DNA from: Tilletia caries | Taxonomy: Eukaryota; Basidiomycota; Exobasidiomycetes; Tilletiales; Tilletiaceae | Assembly: GCA_032718865.1 (NCBI GenBank) | Contig: JALUTQ010000039.1 | Coordinates: 682,001-746,000, forward strand | DNA length: 64,000 nucleotides | Reading direction: 5' to 3' | Shown here: positions 33,810-43,674 of the stretch, piece after piece | Position numbering within the stretch: the first letter of the stretch is position 1 | Layout: every line of letters begins with the position of its first letter | Notes under the pieces: generated by a model | What the model was told of the DNA's origin: nothing | Seen by the model: the letters and a program-made list of their open reading frames with translations, nothing else | The model's database searches: none | Made by a program: the position numbers and the translations under genes

Positions 33810-36373
33810 CACCGCCAACTTGTTCAAAGGGCCTGGGGACCCTTCCCCCCGGAGGTTGTGGGAGGGTCTCCCAAATGGACCCTCCGAAGGTAGTCTCCTG
33901 CCCGCGACTGAGACCCTCCTGGCCAAAATGTGCTGAGAGCCTTTTTGCCCAACCATCCTGGGACCATTCCATCAAAGGGTCCTGGGAGGGTATGGGCGAC
34001 TGACTGAGGATCCTCTCATAGGGGAGGGTGGTGGGAGGGATCTGGGTAGACACCCTCTTCGGACACTCAGAATCAATACCATCTCAGTGATTAAATGCTG
34101 CTATATTACGGAAGAAAGAGATCACACTACAGACGATCCCGAAGCCTGAAGCACAGTGAACAGCCAAGGAGGCAGAGGTCAGAGTCGGAGGACAAGTCAC
34201 TTACCTGTAAGTATATCGGAGAGAGAAACAGGAATGCATGGATCAGTGTCCTTGCCGAACGCCGCCCGCCGGACCAGGAGCGGGACAAAGAATGAATCAC
34301 TCACAATGTATTGTGGCCGGAAAACTGTGGGAACGATGAGAAGGAGAAGGAAGTCTGAGAAGAACCCGAAAGGAGAGTAAGGAACAAGAATCAGCCGAGC
34401 GAGAACGCACCATTGCCAAGACTGAGGACTGACCTGCGAGCATGTAGTGATGTAGTCAGCGAGGAGCAAAGAGCGGACCACAGAGAGGAATGACAGGAAG
34501 AGAACTCACCTGAGCTTCGAAAAAGAGACCTATAGGAGAGGGTGCAAAGAAGGTTGATCAGTGTCAGTGTCAGTGACGCGAGTGAAAGAGGGAGGCAGAC
34601 TACATGCATACCCACAGTTCTAAGGCTGGTCTGCTAGGGGGCGAACTTCTGTCTGTGAGAATGAGAGAGAACGGAGGTGATGGGTCAGTGAGTTGATGGC
34701 CCAATACATGCGTGAGAACCAGTGACGTTGCCAGCGCACCTTGCCTGAGACTGGAGCTCGCTGCATGCACATCTGTAACAAGCAAAAAGGATGAGATCAG
34801 AGAGAAAAGTCAGCGACACGTACCTTTAGGACTTCATCGGACCTGGTGGTAATGGGAAGAGGTTAGCGCATGAGGGCAGCAATGCCTCTGTGCAGTGACC
34901 AGAACGAATGGCGCTCACCATGCGTGATGCGTGATGCGCGCCTGTATGCGCCTAGGCCTGGCAATGAAGACGCGTCAGATGACGGAAAGAGCGCGAGGGA
35001 GCAAAGGCACACTCACCTAGCTGGTGTACTTTGGTAGTTGCGGTCGCTGCTTTGCTGGCCTGCTGCTGTGTAGATGGTGATGGTGAACACCAAGAGAAGC
35101 AGAAGAGGGGATGGATGCACTCACTCTGTTGCTGTTGTTGTTTTGTGTTGCTGTTGCTGTGTTGCTGTTGCTGTGTTGTTTCTGCTATATCGACACTGGT
35201 CACTGTTGAATGGAGATGAGCGCGAAAAGAGGCAGACGAGGGAATGAGGAGGTACTCACCGGTCGCTGTTGTTGCTGTGCTGGTGCTGCTGCTGATGTGG
35301 GACTGGTGTTGTTGGTGGTGTGTGATGTTGTGTGGTGCTGTCGGTGTTAGTGTGGTGTTGTTGGTGGTGTGGACGTGTGGTGTTGGTGCTGGTGGTGGTG
35401 GTCGTGCAGAAGAAGAGCATCGATGGAATTTGCTGTTTTAAATACCACATGAGGGTGGCAGCACACACACACTGCGGACGCGTCTCTTGATCCAAACGAC
35501 GCGCAGACCAACTCAAAACGCGTCCTTGCTGTGCTGATGGTGTGCGTACCGGTCAAAGTCACGCAGGTGATGACTGCTGTTGCTGCTGAGGAAGGGTACT
35601 GGGTAAGTTGGGCAGGCGGCAGCATATACTGGTCTCGAATGTCGACTCACCAGTCCAGAGCCTGAGCGCATCCGAACATAAAGGGCATCGTGGCCGCCTG
35701 GATGCGCCGGTGATGGAAGCTCGGACCACGAGACGGTCGCCGAGAGCGCAGCAGCGAGAAGGGAAAAGCTGACGTCGCCGGGCAGAGGAGCGAGAAAGTG
35801 AGGTCGACGCGGGCGGCGGAAGACGCAGTGACGCGCGCAGAGAGCGCGATCAACGATAAGCGCGCGTAGAGCCCTGAAGAAGAGAGAGCGTGTTCAGCTG
35901 TGCAACGGAAGCGCGTCTATCGTCTGCACTCACAGTGCTGGTGCTTGAAGGTTCCGGCTGCTGGGAGGGCCCTGGGGGGAGGGTCCCCGGCTGGTCCGGG
36001 TTGTAGAGCCTCCTCGGAGGGCTTTACCGAGAGGGTCTTGAAGTATCCCAGCCGAAAGGGTGTCGAGAGCGCTGCGTCTGGGAGGGTGCTGGGAGGGCCT
36101 GAGCCGAGAATAGTCCCTGGTGGGCCTGCGTGGAGATCGTCTTGGGATCCCTCATTGCATAGGAAGGTCCGAGGATCCTTCGTCCCAGAAGGTATGAGAA
36201 CCCTCCGAGGCGCAGACACTCTCAGGGCCATCTCAGAAACGGTCTCAGGATGGTATCTCCAAAATCCCACAAGGACCCTTTTCAAAAACCTCTTTAGGAC
36301 CCTTCTAGCATAGAGTCTTCAGACCCTCCCAGCGTCCAAATCCTCCCCATACCATTTGAAAACATTGGCGGTG
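33810..36373. mobile_element. 2.56-kb TIR element with GGAGGGT-rich ends
   Basis: The ends are imperfect inverted repeats. The left reads CACCGCCAACTTGTTCAAAG (33810); the complement of the right end reads CACCGCCAATGTTTTCAAAT (ending 36373), and both go on to a GGGGA motif. TA flanks both (33808-33809, 36374-36375). The first ~260 bp and last ~430 bp are rich in GGGAGGGT and ACCCTCC and share phrases such as ACCATCCTG-GACC in inverted order, so the true inverted repeats may be a few hundred bp long and diverged. The interior holds the microexon train described separately. No transposase motif is seen. Confidence 0.6.
34205..35940 (-). other. microexon train (spliced minus-strand locus)
   Basis: Read on the minus strand, at least eleven exon-like blocks are each bordered by a pyrimidine-rich CAG and a GTGAG/GTAAG/GTACG/GTGCG donor. 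Blocks with clear borders: 35202-35125 (78 nt), 35065-35017 (49), 34957-34919 (39), 34842-34824 (19), 34772-34740 (33), 34652-34612 (41), 34529-34510 (20), 34433-34411 (23) and 34324-34305 (20). Spacers are 51-90 nt. Two larger blocks precede them (about 35880-35655 and 35555-35263, the latter a CACCACCA-type repeat). A CAG meets a GTAAGT directly at 34205/34204. No long reading frame survives joining, so the RNA may be non-coding. No homology recognised. Confidence 0.45.
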
Positions 36374-36375
36374 TA

Positions 36376-37553
36376 GGTTGACAGGCAGATAGAAGCCTCG
36401 AAGCTCGAGGCTTATACCCCGGCTATCCAGTGCCCTGGGTGCCGGAGAAGTGCCTGAGCGCCTGAGCTCTGAGATCTGAGATCTGAGAGCCTGCGCCCGG
36501 AGACGGTTCCAACAGCGGTCCCTCTCGACTCCAGATGCTGGTCACAGCTCCACTCGGCCAGCAGCGAGCAACGTCGCAACGGCGGTGGGCACTGGGCACG
36601 GAAGAGGCGGCGTAAGAGTTAGCAGTTCCCAGACACCCGGGTTCCGGCCTCAAAATCAGGGCGGGGTTCAATAAGCGGTTCAGGGCCCACAAATTGACGC
36701 CAAGATCTAATTTATTTAAGGTGCAAAAAAGCTTATCTGCCCTGATTTGTCTCAGAACGGCGACCGCCCGCATTAGATTACATTGCCGGTCAAAGGCCGC
36801 TCTGTCTCTGCGCCTTCACGCTTCACGCTTCACGCTTCACGCTTCACGCACACTACTCCCTCGATCCAAAAATGCGTTGAGAGGGTCCCGTGATGCGTGA
36901 TGCCCAGCTCCTCGTCGCCGCCGACCGAGGGAACGACGAGGGTCCGGCTCAGGCTGGGACGCTGGGTCTTGGACGGGATCCCGCGTGTACACAGGAAAAG
37001 TGTGCGACCTTACTTGTAGCTCGGCGTGGCGCGTAGCCGTAACCGCAAAAACTCGTATGCACGATTTCGCTCAAACGCACTGGGCAGTAGTGGTGCACAA
37101 CGACAGTCTCCAGCGATTCCGCCATGGCATAATTCTCTACAGCTGCATGCAGATGTCCAGAAGACCAGAAGACGGGAAGACTACCAAACTCCAGAAGGCA
37201 GGTCGTTCTTCTGATGGAACCTTGTTGAGCCAGCTCACAGCTGAGGCCTACGAGCTGCGACGGCGTGCATCCCTCTGGCCAGGTGCTGGCTTCCCTCTGA
37301 CCGCTGATTCTCATCCCGGGACACGCCCATGCGGGCAGTCTCCGCCGGCATTCTTCTCTTCCCATCTCATGCCCCTATAAAGAGAGCTGATCGATTCCTT
37401 CCTGTTCAGCTCTCCCCCCCTTACGGACGCTTACTCCTGCCTTCCTGCCTTCCTTCCTTCCCTTCCCTCACTTTTCTCTCCTTTCCTCCTCCCGCCGAGT
37501 CAACTGAGCCTTTCCCTTCCATCCCTTCACGAGACCAACTCGAACACAACACG
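36376..37553. other. intergenic and promoter region of the MFS gene
   Basis: About 1.2 kb without a supported gene. It includes five copies of CTTCACG (36814-36848) and, just before the ATG, a pyrimidine-rich leader (37410-37540) typical of well-expressed fungal genes. Confidence 0.5.
36814..36848. repeat. 7-bp tandem repeat (CTTCACG)5
   Basis: Five perfect units of CTTCACG in a row. Confidence 0.9.
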
Positions 37554-38090
37554 ATGTCGCATCTCGACCGGCAAGTCACCCAACATACCGACAAGGAGAG
37601 CGAGAAGGGGGAGCACAACAACGTGCCCATTCTCAATCATGCAGACACTGAGTCTGGCCCCGCCTCCGTCGATCACGTCGTGTCAGGCGCCAACTTCGAG
37701 AAGTACGATGCCGCCTTCATCCGCAAGACAATGCGCCGCGTCGACTTCCGTCTCGTGCCGATCCTTGCCCTCGCCTACGCCATCTCCCTTATCGACCGAA
37801 CCGTGAGTATTCTCTCTTCCTCACGTGTATCTCCCATGCTTCGCCCGCGATGCAATCGACTGACTCAACCTTACTGCCCCCGTCCGTCGCTCAGAACATC
37901 TCCCTCGCTCGTAGTGCCGGCATGAACACAGAGCTGCAGCTTTCAGTCGGCAACCGCTACAGTGTTGCCGTCATCGCCTTCTTTCCCCCGTACATTGCCC
38001 TCGAGCTCCTTTCCCAAATGGGTCTTCGCAAATTTGGTGCCGCACGCTGGCTGGGTGCAGCCGTCTTGCTCTGGGGCATCGTCATGGTGA

Positions 38091-38129
<39 letters not shown>

Positions 38130-39498
38130 TCGTCGCTTCTTGCTCCCTCACGGACGATGTGCTCATTCGTCTCTTCTTCTAATCGCCACGCGCTCTGCTT
38201 CCTGCAATAGATCGGTATGGGTTTCGTCAAGACCTGGGAACAGTTGACCGCCACCCGCGCATTACTCGGCATCTTCGAGGCGGCCCTCTTCGTGAGTTGA
38301 CACTCGATATCCAGGACCAGTTCCAAACGTAGTTGAAAGCTCACCAATTCTCACTCTACGCGCTCACAGCCCGGTGCCGCCTTCCTGCTCTCCTGCTGGT
38401 ACCTCCGCTCTGAGGTCCAGGTCCGCCTAACTTACTTCTACCTTCTTGCTGTCGTCGCGTCCGGGTTCGCCTCCATCATCGCCTACGGTCTCTCCCTTTT
38501 GAATGGTCGCGAAGGCATCTCGGGATGGAGATGGATCTTCATCATCGAGGGCGTGGCTACCTGCTTCATCGGTCTTCTCGCCTGGTGGCTGATTGTTGAC
38601 TTCCCGCACAAGGCAACCTTCCTCAAGCCCGAGGAGAAGGCGATGGTCCTCAGCCGTATTGAACGCGAGCGAGCCGATGCCACTCCAGATGCTCTCACCT
38701 GGGCCAAGGTGGGCGGCTACGCCTGTGACATCAAGTTGTGGCTTTACGCTGCCTTCTTCATGTGCTCTACTGTGAGTATTGAGTACGGGAGCGCGGTATC
38801 CGATGCTGCGTTGCTGAACCGTTCCTGCCTTTCCTACAGCTCGGCTCCTACGCGCTCTCGTTCTTCCTCCCCGTCATCCTCGCTTCATTGGGCTACAGAG
38901 GCAAGCAACTGTACTACCACTTCATCCCCCCGTACGTTGTGGTGGCGCCCATCGCCCTTGCTGGCGCTTACTTCGCCGACCGGACCGGCTACCGCTCTCC
39001 CGTCATCATCTTCAACGCCACTCTCCTCGCTGTCGGGCTCGCTCTTGTTGCCTTCGTGAAGGATAACGACGTCAGGTACTTCGGTGTCTTCCTCGGTGTC
39101 GCTGGCTGCAACGCCAACGTACCCGCCGTCATCAGTCACTCTCAGGTGAACATCCGGCAACAGAGCAAGCGTGCTTACACTTCCGCACTTATCGTGGCCG
39201 GCGGTGGTCTGGGTGGTATCCTGAGTGCTCTCGTCTTCCGGGAGAAGGACGCCAAGACTGGCTACCGACTGGGTATCTGGTGAGTGCAGATATTTCATAC
39301 GCCTCATGCGAAGCAGGTCATGAACAGGTTGGCTGACACGACCCTCGTTCTCTCACTCCCAGGTTCACCATTGGGGCCCAGGTCTTCACCGTCCTCGGCA
39401 GCATTGGGCTGGCTCTCTACCACGCGCACCGGAATCGCCTCGCACGGAAGGGCCAAGTCGTCCTCGAGGGTTTGGAAGGTTTCTTCTACCAGCTCTGA
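37554..39498 (+). CDS. MFS transporter, anion:cation symporter (TNA1/DAL5-like)
   Basis: Plasma-membrane secondary transporter with 12 predicted helices. After a hydrophilic N-terminus of about 60 residues, VDFRLVPILALAYAISLIDRT joins NISLARSAGM; this (L)(D)RTNI-A box at the end of TM1 is the signature of the ACS family. Next are ALLGIFEAALFPGAAFLLS (TM4), GWRWIFIIEGVATCFIGLLAWW (TM6) with the central loop DFPHKATFLKPEE, then LGSYALSFFLPVIL and GVAGCNANVPAVISH. Six introns. The second has a (CT)n tract (38093-38126). The substrate is probably a small organic anion such as nicotinate or allantoate; the sequence does not decide this. Confidence 0.88.
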
Positions 39499-40078
39499 GG
39501 GCGTTCAGCCTTACTCAAAGCACGGTCACCGGGAAATTCTATCTGTACCATATTCGCTTCCCTTCACGTCTTCACGACCAGGTTCTTCACACGACAACGC
39601 TTTCACCACGGGTTTTACGGTAACATCACGACTTCGCACTTCTCAACTACGACGGGCCCTCCAGGACATCTCTTCTCCGCACCGACAAGATTTCTACGGG
39701 GTGCAAAAGGGCATCCTAGCTATAGCAACGGGCGAGGGGGACTTTCAGGAGCCGATCGGTCAGACAGGCACATGCGACGTGGCCTGTACGATACCTCGCG
39801 CCATTTCTCGTGTACTTTGTATAACACATCGATGCAAACGTATTCCTTCATCGTCATGCCTCATGCCTCATGTCTCATTGCGATTGTGGAAAGCGGCCAC
39901 GTTGAGATTGGGAAGTGTATGTATGCGAATTGAATATGCAGCGATGAAGTGTACATATGATGACCGTCCAGGCGATGCTGATGATGAAGCCGATGATGAT
40001 CGAATGCCCTGTGCCGTTATATACTATTGCAGTAGTTGAGAAAGAGATGACTTTGAGAGGTCGACATTCCTGTAGGAT
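39499..40078. other. convergent intergenic region
   Basis: Between the MFS stop and the stop of the UPF0643-like gene. No gene seen. Confidence 0.5.
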
Positions 40079-41299
40079 TCACTCGTCGTCCTCCGTCCAC
40101 GTGTCGATCCGAAGCTTGGTCTCCCCACGGACCTTTCGCACCGCGTACCTCGTCAGGTCGAACACCCGGAAAGCAGGCAGACTGTGAGCGGCAGCCTCAG
40201 CGTGGTAAGGCAGGTTGGAAGCCTGAATCGCATCCTGTCGCGATGTCCACACGCATGTGGCGAGATTCTCTCCTGTGACTTGGTGTGGTGCGCCGTACCA
40301 GTACATCAACAGGCCTCCACTGGCAACAGCTTCTTCGTGCGCTCTCCGATCGGCCTCATACAGGTTTGTGCTCTCGCTGCCCTCGCGCCTTGCCGACCGG
40401 AACGCGACGCCGTACCAGGTTTGTTCGAGATCGAGGGGCAAGTCTGGAAGCGAAGCCCAGTTGAAGACGCGTCGGACGGTTTGGATGGCAGCAAGAGATT
40501 TTGCGGATCGTGAGGAGGCGAACGCGGGGCACTGTGGTGGGGGTCCTTGGTCCGAAGCGACTCCGTCTGGTAGCGGATGGGGTGCGACAGCGACAGGGGT
40601 TGAGGAACCCGCCGTCTTCTGTCCCTGTCGAGTGGTCTTCACGTAGCCCGCCGCGTAATCCTCCGTAACAGCTCTGAAGTCTTGCAGACTGTTCCATAAC
40701 TGAAAGGACCCATCGTCAATCGTCGGCAGTTTTGAGTTCGTGTACGGCAATCGGGTGTTGCCATGATCGAGCATGATATAGTCAAGCGCAAGCTTTGTCG
40801 GATCCCCTTTGATCGATGCGGTCCGCATTTCGTCAAAAGCGGGGGCGTAGTCATCCGGCAGACTGGAATTGATGGGTAGGAGCGTTTCAAAAGTCGCGTT
40901 TCGTACGGGTGCCTCGAATCCCAATGTCGCCAAAGCTGATGCAGTGGCTGCGGCAAGTTGCTTCGAAGTCTGGGCTTGTGTATAGGGTGATGAAGAAGAG
41001 GCTGAGGTGGAAGCAAGGGACGCGGCTACCGATGCCGCCAGCATGCCGATATCTTCTGTGAACTCGGCAGCCGGGACAGCGAACGCGAACCGCCCAGACT
41101 GGGGCGTGGCGATTGATGTCACAGTGGCAGGTGAAGGGTGGGAAGTGGAAGCATTCGAGCTCACCGCAGCCGGGTTGATGGTGAAATGTGTCCGCCGGGA
41201 TCGCGCGCCATCTGATGTTCTGCGCATGGTCCTTCCGCGGGAGGCCTCGTCGGCGGTGGAGCGCCGCAGGGCATTGGTTGCATCGCGAGTTCCTGACAT
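40079..41299 (-). CDS. UPF0643-like conserved fungal protein
   Basis: An intronless 406-residue frame. The first ~130 residues are Ser/Ala/Thr-rich and low in complexity. The C-terminal ~200 residues match my recollection of the uncharacterised UPF0643 family: WYGVAFRSARREGSESTNLY, EADRRAHEEAVASGGLLMYW, YGAPHQVTGENLATCVWTS, then FRVFDLTRYAVRK. No signal peptide or membrane segment is evident. The biochemical function is unknown. It is one of the very few genes here without an intron. The assignment rests on memory of the motif, not on a search. Confidence 0.7.
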   Translation of the reverse strand: MSGTRDATNALRRSTADEASRGRTMRRTSDGARSRRTHFTINPAAVSSNASTSHPSPATVTSIATPQSGRFAFAVPAAEFTEDIGMLAASVAASLASTSASSSSPYTQAQTSKQLAAATASALATLGFEAPVRNATFETLLPINSSLPDDYAPAFDEMRTASIKGDPTKLALDYIMLDHGNTRLPYTNSKLPTIDDGSFQLWNSLQDFRAVTEDYAAGYVKTTRQGQKTAGSSTPVAVAPHPLPDGVASDQGPPPQCPAFASSRSAKSLAAIQTVRRVFNWASLPDLPLDLEQTWYGVAFRSARREGSESTNLYEADRRAHEEAVASGGLLMYWYGAPHQVTGENLATCVWTSRQDAIQASNLPYHAEAAAHSLPAFRVFDLTRYAVRKVRGETKLRIDTWTEDDE

Positions 41300-42023
41300 T
41301 TTCTATCTATCTTTGCGAGTCGACGTTGAAGCTCTAGAGCAGATTCGAAGTACGTTGAGACTGGATGCGATGGAGAAGGGGAGGGAGATCAGGGAGAGGA
41401 ACACCAAACATGAAGCGCTTTTATACGAAAACCTGAGCAGGGCGACAAAGGAAAGGTGAGCAAACGTCTTCTTTGTCTAATCACGCATCACGCGGTGGGA
41501 CCCGTCGCGACTCGCTGGGCATGTCGTTTCTTGCGTGTCGTCTGTCAATTGCGCCATTGAAGTGGAGATGGACATACACAGTGCCCGGCCGGTGTGAAAC
41601 TGGAAGTCGTGGATGAGAACGCGGGCCCCTGGTGCAACTTGCCGGGCTCGAGTTCTCTCGCGACAGTCGAGCGACAGAGAAACGTCGGAGTTGGCCGTTG
41701 GGCAGAGTCGGCGCTGAGACGCAAACTTCCGTTCTCGTGTCACAACTTGTCCTTGATCACGCTTCGAACCCACAGTGATTGCGTGCGTATGTATAACAAC
41801 CGGCCGAAGAACGAGATCATGGTCGCGCTCGTCGACAGACGGCGGTCGATGAAACGCAACGCGAGAAGCACGCAGGATGGTGTGCTGACACGTGGAAGAT
41901 GAAATGATCATGAACGTGTTCATGATCATGATCGCTCCGCTCGGCCCTCGTTCGATGTCCCACTCCCCTCACGGCATGCCCTGATGAACGCCTGGAACTG
42001 CCCTGGCGCGCGGCAAATGTTTG
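41300..42023. other. upstream region of the UPF0643-like gene
   Basis: About 720 bp, no supported gene. It contains a short palindrome-rich stretch around 41900-41935 (GAACGTGTTCATGATCATGA). Confidence 0.4.
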
Positions 42024-42034
42024 ATGTGCGAGTA

Positions 42035-42783
42035 GCAAGTAACCTGAATGTCCCGATCTATGGTCGATTCGCCCCGAGCATGAGGCGATTGGCCCCGTAA
42101 GCGTTTTTTGAATTGAGCCCGTAAGATGAGGCGATTCAGCCCGTAATTATCGGCGACTGAACCCATAAACAAAGGCGATTGAGCCCATAAAGATGGTCGA
42201 TTGGCCCCATAAGGCAGGGGCACTGGCCCCATAAAAATCTCAAATCGCCTTTGGCGACCTTCCCTGCTTCCAAATCTTCCAGATAAATTATTCTACAGCG
42301 GCCAGGGTGCCTGAAGTAACTGTACTGAGCTTCCAGGGTCATATCCGGTCATAGTCGGGCCGGGATGGCGGTCTTCGGCGACGTAATTCACTTTGAGAGC
42401 TCGTCGACGGGCAGAAACGCTTCACAGAAGCTCGACTTGTGTGTGAGTTGAACCCTCTTACATACCTGAAGGCCCGACCGGTCGTTTGGGCAGTGTCAGT
42501 ACACACTACCGCTCTATCCGGCTGAAATAGACATTACGGGCTCTGTCCACCATCTTTATGGGCTCTGTCCACCATCTTTATGGGGCCAATCGACCATCTT
42601 TATGGGTTCAATGTACTAATCTTACGGGGTCAATGCACCAAAATTGCGTTTTTTACGGGCTCAATCGACCATCTTTATGGGGTCACATGACCATCTTTAT
42701 GGGGTCACTCAACCATAGATCGGGGTCAGTGCCGGGGTGCTCGGGGCGAACCGACCATAGATCGGGACATTCACCGGTTCTCG
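42035..42783. mobile_element. foldback element copy 2 (MULE-like, 749 bp)
   Basis: Same sequence and orientation as 23740-24486, with only three differences seen: one extra G near 42219, one extra T near 42650, and C to G in the last CACCGG. It is flanked by GTGCGAGTA (42026-42034) and GTGCGGGTA (42784-42792), a 9-bp target duplication with one mismatch. It interrupts the end of a smaller TIR element. Confidence 0.85.
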
Positions 42784-42790
42784 GTGCGGG

Positions 42791-43062
42791 TAGCCTCAGT
42801 ATCCCCAGGCGTAGCTAGCGAACCGTTGTGATACCGAGACCCAATACATTCACGTGACCGTTTGAACGAATCGGGGATCGTCCCTCAGTCCGCTAGGTAA
42901 GGAGCTGCTTGTGGAGGCACCCAGGCTGCCCAGCGAGCTGGGCGCTCCCGATCCGGCTCAAATGGTCACGTGACGTTTGAGTTGGAATCGGGGGTGATCA
43001 TTCTTTGATCATCAGCGCACACACAGCTCAGTGACCTGGGCAGCCTGGGGACACTGAGGCTA
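42791..43062. mobile_element. 272-bp TIR element interrupted by the foldback element
   Basis: Its ends are inverted repeats of 20 bp with one mismatch: TAGCCTCAGTATCCCCAGGC at 42791-42810 and the complement at 43043-43062. A perfect 9-bp duplication ATGTGCGAG flanks it at 42024-42032 and 43063-43071. The left copy is now separated from the element body by the foldback insertion; the original first two bases TA are at 42033-42034. No protein frame. Two CACGTGAC-containing segments lie inside. Confidence 0.7.
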
Positions 43063-43071
43063 ATGTGCGAG

Positions 43072-43674
43072 TCGGATTGCGGATGGGGAGGAAGGTCTGG
43101 CCCTGGTAGCCCGGATCCGTCTTGAAGCTTGAAGGGGCTCTCTTTTTCTCAAGGCTGATCACCTTGCGCTGTTGACTTGCCTCCTCCATCACGCTCGTAA
43201 CAGCGACACCTCGCACTTTGGCAAAGGCAACCGCTTGCAGGCTGCACCTCGTGTTGATGAGGGTTACTGACACGGACCTCACGCTGACAGCTTATTCAGC
43301 CCCCATCTCAGCTCCTCCTCGACCCCTTATTCCTGCAGGTTACAGGCCCACCGACCCCAAGTCCGCAGCATCACTCATCAATCCTTTTGGGCATTCCGCA
43401 AGGAGACCGGTCGCAGCGCTGGGCGCAGTCAGCTTTCTCATGCGGCTGCCAAGGTCGACTTTGCTCGTAGCGTCAGGTTGTTCTGCACCTGCAAGATTTC
43501 GTCTGGCTGTCACTTTCGATCCCGGTCTCTTCCTCGTTGACGTCAACTTATCTCACTTGTTGCATCCTCGATGCCCCCAGTTTACTTTCCTCTCATCACC
43601 CACAGACCCCTCCTCACCGCGCGCCCGAACCATCTTCCGCCTCTTCCGTACCGCCAGCACGAAGGTGAATTGAC
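43072..43674. promoter_or_regulatory. upstream region of the membrane protein gene
   Basis: About 600 bp before the ATG at 43675. Longer frames here (for example 43218-43673) carry no recognisable domain and probably are leader sequence. Confidence 0.4.

Noticed and set aside
33778..34053. 91-codon minus-strand frame at the left end of the 2.6-kb element as a gene
   Set aside because: It lies in the GGAGGGT-rich subterminal repeat and has no domain; the composition explains the open frame.
41007..41459. 150-codon plus-strand frame overlapping the start of the UPF0643-like gene
   Set aside because: Mostly antisense to the low-complexity N-terminus; no domain and no splice signals.
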